Position numbers and translations under genes: made by a program
The notes under the pieces: model-generated
The model's input: only the letters and a program-made list of their open reading frames with translations
What the model was told of the DNA's origin: nothing
Database searches by the model: none
Assembly (NCBI GenBank): GCA_002279065.1
Contig: NCKB01000002.1
Coordinates: 62,001-126,000 of the forward strand
Reading direction: 5' to 3'
DNA length: 64,000 bases
Origin: Lysobacterales bacterium 15-68-25
GTDB lineage: Bacteria > Pseudomonadota > Gammaproteobacteria > Xanthomonadales > Rhodanobacteraceae
Shown here: positions 35,515 through 48,461 of the stretch, one piece after another
How positions within the stretch are numbered: the first letter of the stretch is position 1
Layout of the letters: every line of letters starts with the position of its first letter

Positions 35515-36049
35515 CATCGACCTCCAGCGTGCCGCGGTAACCGATCCAGCGGCCGATGCCAGGTAGGCTGGCCTCGACGGTAAAGGCGTAACGGTCGCCC
35601 TCGGCGCCGCTGCATGCCAGCACGTGACCGAGCCATCGACGGGGCAGGGGCAGGCCGAGCAGGCGCGCGCCAAGCAGGTGCCAATGGATCTCGCCACCGT
35701 CCGCTTCGAGGCGGAAGCGCAGTAGCACCGGTCCCAGCCGTTCGTGCAGCAGCCCGTCCGGGCCGGCGCTCAACCGCGAGCGCATCCGCCCAAGGGCAAA
35801 GCGGCGTGTCCACTGCTCGCCGTCGTCGTCACGCGCGATTTCCACGATCAACGGTTGCGCCGGTCCTGGCGCGGGCACGCCCAGCAGCTGCCGCAGCAGA
35901 CGCGCCGCCCGGCTGTCGGTACCGACCACGTCGGCTTGGCCACGCAGGGCGATGCTGCTTCGGCCGCCATGCGCGCGGCGCACCGGTGCCGCAAGTCCGG
36001 CCCAGGCGGGCCCAAGCAATGCGGGAAAGAGCGACTCGTCCGTGGTCAT
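35504..36049 (-). CDS. DUF4166 domain protein
   Basis: Soluble protein of 181 residues that is one complete DUF4166 domain. It opens FPALLGPAWAGLAAPVRRAHG and continues with GEQWTRRFALGRMRS and a C-terminal FTVEASLPGIGRWIGYRGTLE, the family pattern. This domain is often fused to saccharopine-dehydrogenase-like enzymes; here it is free-standing and opposite such an enzyme. The start may be 36047-36049 or an ATG nine bases earlier; neither has a strong ribosome site. It overlaps the DCC gene downstream. Role unknown. Confidence 0.85.
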   Translation of the reverse strand: MTTDESLFPALLGPAWAGLAAPVRRAHGGRSSIALRGQADVVGTDSRAARLLRQLLGVPAPGPAQPLIVEIARDDDGEQWTRRFALGRMRSRLSAGPDGLLHERLGPVLLRFRLEADGGEIHWHLLGARLLGLPLPRRWLGHVLACSGAEGDRYAFTVEASLPGIGRWIGYRGTLEVDDGA

Positions 36050-36083
36050 GCCGCGCATGATCACGGTCGTCCGACGGCCGGGC

Positions 36084-36112
36084 AAGAAAAAACCCGCCAC
36101 GGTGGGCGGGTT
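36084..36112 (-). terminator. rho-independent terminator of the rpmB-rpmG transcript
   Basis: On the minus strand AACCCGCC (36112-36105) pairs with GGCGGGTT (36098-36091), followed by a T run from 36092 to 36084. It lies 21 bases after the rpmG stop. Confidence 0.85.
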
Positions 36113-36132
36113 TCTTCCGGAATGGCGATCAA

Positions 36133-36300
36133 TTACTTGATCTTGCCTTCCTTGTAGATCACGTGCTTGCGCACGACCGGATCGTACTTCTTGAACTCGA
36201 ACTTTTCCGGGGTGTTCTTCTTGTTCTTCTGCGTGGTGTAGAAGTGGCCGGTACCGGCCGACGAGATCAGACGGATCTTGTCCTGGGTCTTGTTCGCCAT
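36133..36300 (-). CDS. rpmG: 50S ribosomal protein L33
   Basis: Ribosomal protein L33 of the large subunit, 55 residues. It starts [20 protein letters not shown] and ends [17 protein letters not shown]. It lacks the paired Cys motifs of zinc-binding L33, so it is the zinc-independent form. It lies 11 bases downstream of rpmB in the usual rpmB-rpmG pair and is followed by a terminator. Confidence 0.98.
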   Translation of the reverse strand: MANKTQDKIRLISSAGTGHFYTTQKNKKNTPEKFEFKKYDPVVRKHVIYKEGKIK

Positions 36301-36311
36301 GGTCTAGCTCC

Positions 36312-36548
36312 TCAGATCTTCTCGCCGCGGGCACGCAGCTCGGCAATCACGGCCTCGATGCCATTCTTGTCGATGGTGCGCAGGGCGTGGTTGGAAACAC
36401 GCAGCTTGACCCAGCGGTTCTCGCTGGGGACCCAGAAGCGACGCTCATGCAGGTTGGGCAACCAGCGGCGACGGGTCTTGTTGTTCGCGTGCGAGACGTT
36501 GTTGCCGGTCCGCACACCCTTTCCGGTGACTTGGCATACACGGGCCAT
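36312..36548 (-). CDS. rpmB: 50S ribosomal protein L28
   Basis: Ribosomal protein L28, 78 residues, the usual proteobacterial length. The opening [20 protein letters not shown] and the block [18 protein letters not shown] are diagnostic. The start at 36546-36548 has the strong ribosome site GGAGG 5 bases upstream; an open frame further upstream has no support. It heads the rpmB-rpmG unit and is divergent from secB. Confidence 0.98.
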   Translation of the reverse strand: MARVCQVTGKGVRTGNNVSHANNKTRRRWLPNLHERRFWVPSENRWVKLRVSNHALRTIDKNGIEAVIAELRARGEKI

Positions 36549-36874
36549 GATGACCTCCGTATTCGTGGTGTAACGCCCGTTGGCCAGGGCGACTTCGGCC
36601 CAGCGGCGCCTTGGCGCCACGCGATGCTGGAGGGTGCAGCTTTCGAGGCCGGTCGTGAGGTCCGCATCGCGTCGCGGACGGCCCGCGCGAGCGGGCGACA
36701 GGAGTCGAGCCGTGCATTATCGCGGATTTTCGGCTTGCTGCGCAATCCTTGACCAGTGGCCGGGCCGGCCCGGCGAGTGACGGCGCGCAGGCTTGTATGG
36801 AACAATCGCGTCCTTTGCGGTTTTCCGTCCGCTTGCGGATGGGCGCCGCCCCGAACTTTCGACGAGGACATCCG
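36549..36874. other. rpmB-secB divergent spacer
   Basis: The only gene-free stretch over 300 bases. It must hold both promoters. A TTGACC at 36749-36754 could be a -35 element for secB, but no convincing -10 is spaced 17 bases from it. Paired GGCGCC blocks at about 36604-36617 could form structure in the rpmB leader. No small gene or RNA gene was recognised. Confidence 0.5.
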
Positions 36875-37381
36875 ATGGCAGACGTGACCACCAACGGCCA
36901 GGCCGACGGCCAGGCGACCCAGGCGCAGCTCGCGCTGCAGAAGATCTACGTGAAGGACGTCTCCTTCGAGGCCCCCAACGCACCGCAGATCTTCCAGGAC
37001 ATGGGCGTCACCGAGGAGCAGCCGCAGGTGCAGCTCAACCTCGGCCAGCGCGCCACCGACCTAGGCGACGACCTGTACGAAGTGGTGCTGAGCCTGACCC
37101 TGACCTGCACCATCGGCGAGCGCACCGCCTATCTTGCGGAAGTGCACCAGGCCGGCCTGTTCGGCATCGCCGGCTTCGGTCCGGAAGACCATGCCGGGAT
37201 CATCGGCAGCTACTGCCCGAACCTGCTGTTCCCGTATGCGCGCCAGGTGATCTCGCAGCTGGTGCTGGAGGGCGGTTTCCCGCCGTTCCTGCTGCAGCCG
37301 ATCAACTTCGACGCGCTCTACGCCGAGCAGATGCGCCGCAACGCCATGGGCGGCGAGACGGCGCCGACGCTGAACAGCTGA
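36875..37381 (+). CDS. secB: protein-export chaperone SecB
   Basis: Tetrameric cytoplasmic chaperone that keeps preproteins unfolded and delivers them to SecA. The 168 residues and the core [20 protein letters not shown], together with [14 protein letters not shown] and [25 protein letters not shown], are diagnostic. An N-terminal Gln/Gly/Asp-rich leader precedes the fold. The ATG at 36875 has GACGAGGA upstream. gpsA follows after 7 bases, the order conserved in many proteobacteria (secB-gpsA). Confidence 0.98.
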   Translation: MADVTTNGQADGQATQAQLALQKIYVKDVSFEAPNAPQIFQDMGVTEEQPQVQLNLGQRATDLGDDLYEVVLSLTLTCTIGERTAYLAEVHQAGLFGIAGFGPEDHAGIIGSYCPNLLFPYARQVISQLVLEGGFPPFLLQPINFDALYAEQMRRNAMGGETAPTLNS

Positions 37382-37388
37382 TCCAGCC

Positions 37389-38414
37389 ATGAGCACCCGA
37401 CCGACCCTGGCGGTACTTGGTGCCGGTTCCTGGGGGACGGCGCTGGCGGCGCTCGCGGCACGCAACGGCGTGCCGACCCGGCTGTGGGGGCGTGACCGGC
37501 AGGCGCTGGAGGCGATGGCGAAGACCCGTCGCAACCAGCGTTACCTGCCGGATCTGGAGCTCCCGGCCGAGCTGCACTACGAAAGCGATCTCGCCGCCGC
37601 CCTGCGCGGCGCGCAGGTCGTGCTGATCGTGGTGCCCAGTCATGCCTTCGCGTCGATGCTCGACCAGATCGCCCCGCTGCTGGAGCCGGGCGCGGCGATC
37701 GCGTGGGCCAGCAAGGGATTCGAGCCGGGCACCGGCCGGTTCCTGCATGAGTTGGTGGCCGAAAAGCTGCCGGGGCGCCCCGCCGCGGTAGTCACCGGCC
37801 CTTCGTTTGCCAAGGAAGTGGCCGCCGGCCTGCCCAGCGCGGTGACCGTGCATTCGGACGACGAGGCCTTCGCGCGGGAGCTGGCGGGCCTGCTGCATGC
37901 CCCCAACTTCCGTGCCTACACCGGCAGCGACGTGCTCGGCGGCGAGCTGGGTGGTGCGATGAAGAACGTGCTGGCGGTGGCCACCGGCGTCGCCGACGGC
38001 ATGCAGCTTGGCCTGAACGCCCGTGCCGGCCTGATCACCCGCGGCATGAACGAGATGCTGCGCCTGGGACTCGCGCTGGGCGCCAAGCCGGAGACGCTGA
38101 TGGGCCTGTCCGGCCTCGGTGACCTGGTGCTGACCTGCACCGGCGACCTGTCGCGCAACCGCCGGCTGGGGCTGGCGCTGGGCAGGGGCGTCGCGCTGGA
38201 CGAGGCGGTGCGCCAGATCGGCCAGGTGGTCGAGAGCGTGCTCACCGCCGACGAGGTGGCGCGGCTGGCTGCCAAGCATGGCCTGGATCTGCCGATCGCC
38301 AGCGGAGTGCGCGCCGTGCTGCACGGTGAGGTGACGCCGGTCGAGGGCCTGCGCGCGCTGATGGCGCGCGAGCAGAAGCCGGAATACCCGCACGGGCTGT
38401 TTCCCGGCACCTGA
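37389..38414 (+). CDS. gpsA: NAD(P)-dependent glycerol-3-phosphate dehydrogenase
   Basis: Makes sn-glycerol 3-phosphate from dihydroxyacetone phosphate for phospholipid synthesis, the substrate of PlsB encoded at 13478-16153. The 341 residues start with the NAD motif [12 protein letters not shown]. The catalytic Lys is in [13 protein letters not shown] (about 195), and [20 protein letters not shown] is the family signature. It lies in a two-gene unit with secB (7-base gap). Confidence 0.98.
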   Translation: MSTRPTLAVLGAGSWGTALAALAARNGVPTRLWGRDRQALEAMAKTRRNQRYLPDLELPAELHYESDLAAALRGAQVVLIVVPSHAFASMLDQIAPLLEPGAAIAWASKGFEPGTGRFLHELVAEKLPGRPAAVVTGPSFAKEVAAGLPSAVTVHSDDEAFARELAGLLHAPNFRAYTGSDVLGGELGGAMKNVLAVATGVADGMQLGLNARAGLITRGMNEMLRLGLALGAKPETLMGLSGLGDLVLTCTGDLSRNRRLGLALGRGVALDEAVRQIGQVVESVLTADEVARLAAKHGLDLPIASGVRAVLHGEVTPVEGLRALMAREQKPEYPHGLFPGT

Positions 38415-38512
38415 GCCTCCGGGTCCACCCGCCGCACGAGTTTGCGGCGTGGGCGTGGGCATGCCGCGGCGAGCCTTGCTAAGCTCAAGGTTTTGATCGC
38501 CCAACGGACCGC

Positions 38513-41542
<3,030 letters not shown>

Positions 41543-41555
41543 CTATCCTCTTCGG

Positions 41556-42308
41556 TCAGTGCTCCCGGTCGGCCGGCGTGGTGCCCCGAGGGGTGCTTCC
41601 TCGCGCGGGCAGGGTGGCGGTATCGATCCGGTCGCTCACCCGCTGCAGCGGGCCGACCAGCACCGAACCCTGCAGGCCACCGAACGCGCTCTCGGCCTCG
41701 GCATGCAACTGGCGCGACAGGGTGTAGGCCCGCATCGGGAACGGCCCGAATCCGGAAATCCAGACCTCGCCGCCCTGGGCCGCTTCGTCGATGCCGGCGA
41801 TCTCCCGATTGAAGCGGTTGGTGGCGCGCTTGCCGGCCACCGCGTCGCCGTAGCGCTTGCGCAGTTCCAGGTAGATCGCTGCCGCTTGCGCGCGCTGCGC
41901 TGGCGTGGCGCGCGTCACGGCGAGGGCATAGTCACGCTCGTAGTCGGGCTGGTGGCGTTCACGGGCCAGCGCCAGCCAGGCGATACCACGCGGCAGATCG
42001 GCCGGTACGTCGGGGATGTCGCCGTTCACATAGGCCAGGCCGAGTTGGTGCTGGGCCTCCTTGTTCGCCCAGAAGGCCGACTCTTCCAGCATGGCGACGG
42101 CCTGCCGGTAGTGCTTGCGCTGCAGGTGGTAGAGCGCACGGCAGCCGTAGTAGTCACCGGGCAGGATGCGCTCCAGGCCGTCGGCGCAGTAGATGCGCGG
42201 CATGTCCTGGCCGGGCAGCGTATCGGCCGCGACGTCGGCCGGCCGGGCCGGGCCAACCGCCAGGCCGGTGACCAGCGCCATCAGGATGCCTTGCTGCCAC
42301 CGCTTCAT
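41556..42308 (-). CDS. secreted Sel1-like / TPR repeat protein
   Basis: Exported protein of 250 residues. A signal peptide (about 1-23) precedes a helical region in which ALYHLQRKHYRQAVAMLEESAFWANKEAQHQLGLAYVNG and ADLPRGIAWLALARERHQPDY form Sel1/TPR-like repeats used for protein-protein contacts. The C-terminal part is low complexity and Thr/Arg-rich. The ATG at 42306-42308 opens the signal peptide. It is convergent with the SNF2 gene, with 13 bases between stops. No partner is evident from context. Confidence 0.75.
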   Translation of the reverse strand: MKRWQQGILMALVTGLAVGPARPADVAADTLPGQDMPRIYCADGLERILPGDYYGCRALYHLQRKHYRQAVAMLEESAFWANKEAQHQLGLAYVNGDIPDVPADLPRGIAWLALARERHQPDYERDYALAVTRATPAQRAQAAAIYLELRKRYGDAVAGKRATNRFNREIAGIDEAAQGGEVWISGFGPFPMRAYTLSRQLHAEAESAFGGLQGSVLVGPLQRVSDRIDTATLPARGSTPRGTTPADREH

Positions 42309-42392
42309 CGTCTGTGCCCCTTGTCCAGCATGTGCGCCTCCGCCAACGCCCAGTGTCGCACGCGGTTGACTGCGTTTTAGGGGCGGGCCTGC

Positions 42393-42728
42393 TCAGCGCT
42401 CCGCGGCCGGCGCGCTGCCGCGGGTGCGCAGCAGTGCGTCCACGGCCTGCTGCCATTGCGGCGATCCGGGTGCGGCCTGCGGCGCTTCCTGTCCCAGCTT
42501 GCGTTGCACCGCCTGGTTCCATTCGGGCGAGCCGTGGTCCGGCCCATGGCCGCTTTCGGAGATGCCCAGCGAGCGGTCGACCCAGTCGTACCAGGCGGGC
42601 GAACCCAGTCGTGCGTCGGCGGGCGCGCTCGGCGCCGGGCTTCCGGTGCCGGAAGATGGTGCCGGATTGGAGGGGGAGCAGGCGGTCGCGAACAGCGCGG
42701 CCAGGCTCGCGGCAAGGAGGCGGCGCAT
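42393..42728 (-). CDS. small lipoprotein
   Basis: Putative lipoprotein of 111 residues. The signal peptide ends in FATAC (Cys about 17). A Ser/Pro/Ala linker precedes a small domain with two copies of a motif, GSPAWYDWVDRSLG and GSPEWNQAVQRKLG, plus a third GSPQWQQAVDALLR. This short helical repeat, about 30 residues apart, is the visible feature. The ATG at 42726-42728 has AGGAA upstream. It lies between the HAD and Sel1-like genes on the same strand. Function unknown. Confidence 0.7.
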   Translation of the reverse strand: MRRLLAASLAALFATACSPSNPAPSSGTGSPAPSAPADARLGSPAWYDWVDRSLGISESGHGPDHGSPEWNQAVQRKLGQEAPQAAPGSPQWQQAVDALLRTRGSAPAAER

Positions 42729-42809
42729 CGGCATTCCTCGGCGGGTGGAGAGCCTGCGAGGCTAGCGCCGCCGCGTTCAGTCCGTGTCAGGCAGATGCGA
42801 AGAAGCGGT

Positions 42810-43493
42810 TCACGCTCGCGCGGCCACTTCGTCGATGTGGCGCAGCAGGTCGGCCGGGTCGTCGTACACGCGCAGCGCGCCGGCGTGCTGCAGTTCCTCG
42901 CGGCCGTAGCCGCCGGCGAGCAGGCCGATGCCGATGGCTCGCGCACGTTGCGCGGCCAGCATGTCCCACACGCTGTCGCCGACCACCAGCGCGTGGCGGA
43001 TGTCGAAATCCAGCCGGTGCGCCGCGGTGACGAACAGGTCCGGGTCCGGCTTGGCGTGGCGCACTTGGTCGCGCGTCACCACCGGCACCTTCGACGGATC
43101 GACGCCCAGCGCGGCGAGGTTGTGCGCGGCGGTTTCCATGCGGCCGCTGGTGGCGATTGCCCAGGGAATCTGCTGCTCGGTGAGGAAGGCCAGCAGTTCG
43201 CGCGCGCCCGGCAGCGGCTTGACCGAGCCTTGGGTGTGCTGGCGGTTGAAGGCGTCGGCGTGGCGCCGGCGTAACCGCTCGAGCCGGTCGTCGGTGATGT
43301 CCAGCCCGGTCTCGCGCAGCAGCATGTTGGCGAACAGGCCGCCGCTCATGCCGATCTTGCGATGGATGCGCCACACCGACAGCTCGACGCCCTCGGCATC
43401 GAGCGCCTCCTTCCAGGCCAGCACGTGCTGGTAGACGCTGTCGACCAGGGTGCCGTCGAGATCGAACAAGAAGGCGGTGTCACTGCGGGGCAT
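42810..43493 (-). CDS. HAD-superfamily hydrolase (phosphatase or beta-phosphoglucomutase-like)
   Basis: Cytoplasmic HAD enzyme of 227 residues. Motif I is FLFDLDGTLVDS (Asp9 and Asp11). A C1-type helical cap follows, then motif II AIATSGR, the motif III Lys in AKPDPDLF and motif IV GDSVWDM. Members are phosphoglycolate phosphatases, sugar phosphatases or beta-phosphoglucomutases. It lies 73 bases downstream of glk and the GH1 gene, so a sugar-phosphate substrate is plausible. The ATG at 43491-43493 has CAGGAG 7 bases upstream. Confidence 0.85.
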   Translation of the reverse strand: MPRSDTAFLFDLDGTLVDSVYQHVLAWKEALDAEGVELSVWRIHRKIGMSGGLFANMLLRETGLDITDDRLERLRRRHADAFNRQHTQGSVKPLPGARELLAFLTEQQIPWAIATSGRMETAAHNLAALGVDPSKVPVVTRDQVRHAKPDPDLFVTAAHRLDFDIRHALVVGDSVWDMLAAQRARAIGIGLLAGGYGREELQHAGALRVYDDPADLLRHIDEVAARA

Positions 43494-43566
43494 GGGATTC
43501 TCCTGCGAGGCCTTCAGACCGTGCCGCCGGCCACGCGACGGCCGCGCCATCGCGCGGCGGTTCGGC

Positions 43567-44586
43567 TCAGCAGCCGAGCAGCGGCCGACCGGATTCCATC
43601 ACCGCGATCGCGGCGGCGCCGAGCAGGCCCGGTTCCGGATTCATGATCGCCTGGGTCGGCACCTTTTCCATGATGTCGCGGAAGCGGCCCTTGGCTTCGA
43701 AGCGCTCACGGAAACGCCCGCGCTCCAGCCAGGGAAGCAGGATCGGGATCAGCCCGCCGGTGAGGTAGACGCCGTCCCACGCGCCGAGCGTGAGCACCAG
43801 GTCGCCGGCCACGCTGCCGAAGATGCCGGCGAAGGTCTCCACCGTGCGCGTGCACAGCGGGCAGCTGCCGTCCTTCGCGCGGGCGGTGATGTCCTCCGGC
43901 TTGAACGCCTGCGCGGTGGCGCCGGTGATGTGGCAGATCGCGTCGTACAGGTTGACCAGGCCCTGGCCGCAGATCAGCCGCTCGTTGGAGACGCGGCCGT
44001 ACTTCTGGTTGAGGTAGTCGAGGATGGCGATGTCCTCGGGCGAGTGCGCGGCGAAGCCGGCGTGGCCGCCCTCGGTCTGCAGCACGCTGCAATGGCCTTG
44101 GCGCACCAGCAGGCCGCCGACACCCAGGCCGGTGCCCGGGCCGACGATGGCGAAGGTCTGCTCCTCGTGCGCGCCGATGGTCGGCAGCGGCAGCGGGCCG
44201 ACCGCAACCAGGTCGTCGCCCTTGAGCAGGGTTACCGCCATGCTCTGCGCGGCGAAGTCGTTGACCAGGTGCACGCCGTCCAGGCCCAGCGCCTCGGCGG
44301 TCTGTCGGGCCGAGATCGCCCACGGGTTGTTGGTCACCTTGACCGTCTCGCCGTCCTCGATGCGGCCGGCGGCAGCGACCACCGCGCGTTTCACCTCCAG
44401 GCCGGTGTCGGCGAGGTACTGCTTCGCGGTGGCGACCAGCGATTCGTGCTCGGCCACGCGGTAGCGCCGGATGCTGCTCTTCAGCAGCGGATCGGTACGC
44501 GAGGGATCGGCCACGCCGAAGCGGACATTGGTGCCGCCGAGATCGACCAGCAGGGTGGGAACGGAGGCGTGGGCGTCAGCCGACAT
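43567..44586 (-). CDS. glk: glucokinase
   Basis: ATP-dependent glucose kinase (hexokinase family, Glk type) of 339 residues. The phosphate-1 motif is LLVDLGGTNVRFGVAD at the N-terminus. Glucose residues lie in NNPWAIS and VNDFAAQSMA. The ATP loop is VGPGTGLGVGGL, and TEGGHAGFA follows. It phosphorylates glucose released by the adjacent beta-glucosidase (81 bases upstream). The same transcript probably carries the HAD enzyme, so the three form a catabolic unit controlled from the LacI-like site at 46056. Confidence 0.96.
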   Translation of the reverse strand: MSADAHASVPTLLVDLGGTNVRFGVADPSRTDPLLKSSIRRYRVAEHESLVATAKQYLADTGLEVKRAVVAAAGRIEDGETVKVTNNPWAISARQTAEALGLDGVHLVNDFAAQSMAVTLLKGDDLVAVGPLPLPTIGAHEEQTFAIVGPGTGLGVGGLLVRQGHCSVLQTEGGHAGFAAHSPEDIAILDYLNQKYGRVSNERLICGQGLVNLYDAICHITGATAQAFKPEDITARAKDGSCPLCTRTVETFAGIFGSVAGDLVLTLGAWDGVYLTGGLIPILLPWLERGRFRERFEAKGRFRDIMEKVPTQAIMNPEPGLLGAAAIAVMESGRPLLGC

Positions 44587-44667
44587 GCTCTAAACCTTCA
44601 GCACAAGCGAATAGATAAGGTTGCCCTGCCCTCGGGCGCGCGTCCAGTGGGCGCGACAGGATGGCCA

Positions 44668-46020
44668 TCACGGAGCCAGCGCGGTGCCGCGGCTGGCGAT
44701 CACGTCGGCGTAGAACCTTGCGCTCGCCTTGGGCGTGCGCTTGAGCGTGGCGAAGTCGACGTGGTACAGCCCGAAACGCTTGGCGAAGCCCAGCGACCAC
44801 TCCAGGTTGTCCAGCAGTGACCAGGCGTAATAGCCCTTCACGTTCACACCGGCAGCGATCGCCGCGTGCACCGCCTTCAGGTGCCGCCGCAGGTAGTCCA
44901 CGCGCAGCGGGTCCTGCAGCAGGTCGCCCTCGACCACCGGCGGGTCGTAGAACGCGGCGCCGTTCTCGGTGACGTAGAGCGGGATGTCGCCGTAGCGGTC
45001 CTTGAACCAGGTGAGGGTGTCGACCAGGCCCTGCTCGTACACCTCCCAGCCGGTCTCGGTGTACGTGCGGTTGGGCTGGCGCACCGGCGAGGCGCGCAGC
45101 GGGTGCTGTGCCGGGTCGTGCCGCACCACCGCACGGGTGTAGTAGTTGATGCCGACGAAGTCGACCTTCTGCCGGGTCAGCCCGAAGTCGCTGGCCGGGA
45201 ACGCCGGCCAGGCGTCGCCGAAGCATTCCTTCAGCTGCGGCGGATAGCCACCGAGCAGCGCCGGGTCGGCGAACTGCTGGTTCATGTACGCATGGGCACG
45301 AGCCGCGGCCAGCACGTCCTCGTTGCGGTCGCTGGCCGGGTACTTCGGCTCGATGTTGAACACCACGCCGATCTGCTGGCGACCGACCGAACGGTAGGCC
45401 TGGATCGCCGCGCCGCTGGCGCGCATCAGGTTGTGCGCGGCGATCGGCGCCTCGTAGGTGTTGCGGTGGCCCGGCGCGACGGTGCCGTGCAGGTAGCCGC
45501 CATCGGTCACCACCCAGGGTTCGTTGAGCGTGCTCCACATCGGCACGCGGTCGTCCAGCGCCTTGAACATGATCTCGGCGTATTCGGCAAACCAGTGCGC
45601 GCTGTCGCGGTTGAGCCAGCCGCCGCGGTCGTCCAGCGCCGCGGGCAGGTCCCAGTGGAACAGCGTGGCATTGGGCGCGATGCCGTGCTCGAGCAGGGTG
45701 TCGACCAGGCGCGAGTAGAAGTCCAGCCCGGCCGGGTTGATCCGCCCGGTGCCTTCCGGCAGCACGCGCGACCAGTTGATGCTGAAGCGGTAGCTGGTGA
45801 GTCCCAGTGCCTGCATCAACTTCACGTCGTTGCGGTAGCGGCGGTAGTGGTCGCAGGCGACGTCGCCGTGATCGCCGTTGGCCATCATCCCGGGGGTGTG
45901 GGCGAAGCGCTGCCAGATGCTCGGTCCGGCGCCGTCGGCCAGCGGCGAGCCTTCGATCTGGTAGGCCGAGGTGGCGGCTCCCCAGACGAAGTCCGCGGGA
46001 AAGGAAAAGCGTGCTGGCAT
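44668..46020 (-). CDS. GH1 family beta-glucosidase
   Basis: Cytoplasmic retaining beta-glucosidase of 450 residues, usual for GH1. The N-terminus FVWGAATSAYQIEG is the family signature. The acid/base Glu is in TLNEPWV (about 166) and the nucleophile Glu in VTENGA (about 355). The substrate-binding YYAWSLLDNLEW lies near the C-terminus. No signal peptide is seen. The ATG at 46018-46020 has GGGAG-type purines upstream. It is the first gene of the bgl-glk-HAD row and faces a MalK-type ATPase across a LacI-like operator. Confidence 0.95.
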   Translation of the reverse strand: MPARFSFPADFVWGAATSAYQIEGSPLADGAGPSIWQRFAHTPGMMANGDHGDVACDHYRRYRNDVKLMQALGLTSYRFSINWSRVLPEGTGRINPAGLDFYSRLVDTLLEHGIAPNATLFHWDLPAALDDRGGWLNRDSAHWFAEYAEIMFKALDDRVPMWSTLNEPWVVTDGGYLHGTVAPGHRNTYEAPIAAHNLMRASGAAIQAYRSVGRQQIGVVFNIEPKYPASDRNEDVLAAARAHAYMNQQFADPALLGGYPPQLKECFGDAWPAFPASDFGLTRQKVDFVGINYYTRAVVRHDPAQHPLRASPVRQPNRTYTETGWEVYEQGLVDTLTWFKDRYGDIPLYVTENGAAFYDPPVVEGDLLQDPLRVDYLRRHLKAVHAAIAAGVNVKGYYAWSLLDNLEWSLGFAKRFGLYHVDFATLKRTPKASARFYADVIASRGTALAP

Positions 46021-46055
46021 GGCGGGAGATGTCCGGCGCCGCGGCGCGGCTTGCT

Positions 46056-46067
46056 GTAAACGATTAC
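46056..46067. promoter_or_regulatory. LacI-family operator-like palindrome
   Basis: GTAAACGATTAC is an inverted repeat with the central CG pair and GTAA/TTAC arms typical of LacI-family operators. It lies 36 bases upstream of the beta-glucosidase start and 84 bases upstream of the MalK-like gene. No LacI regulator lies in the window, so the regulator is unidentified. Confidence 0.6.
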
Positions 46068-46150
46068 GCGGCGAGAATAGCCGAATGCCCGTCCGCCATG
46101 CACCATGCGCCTCTTGGTGCCTCGGCGGCCCCGTGACCCTGGAGAACCCG

Positions 46151-48312
<2,162 letters not shown>

Positions 48313-48350
48313 GTCCTGTGGCGGGGACGTGAAGTTTTTGTTGCGCCGCA

Positions 48351-48370
48351 GGATGACAGCGCTGTCATCC
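48351..48370. promoter_or_regulatory. 20-bp perfect palindrome upstream of the TonB receptor (LacI-like operator)
   Basis: GGATGACAGCGCTGTCATCC is a perfect 20-bp palindrome with a central CG, the pattern of LacI-family operators. It is 92 bases upstream of the receptor start and may overlap the promoter. The cognate regulator is not in the window. Confidence 0.65.
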
Positions 48371-48461
48371 TCTGCCATAACGCACCCACGGCAAAAAGCG
48401 GCCGTTGCGCGTGCCAATGGGCAGTTCTGAATTTTCGGGATGATTGGGGGAGGTTTGATTC

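Noticed and set aside
36749-36779. Strong sigma-70 promoter for secB at TTGACC
   Set aside because: No acceptable -10 hexamer lies 16-18 bases downstream, so it is listed only as a possible element in the spacer.
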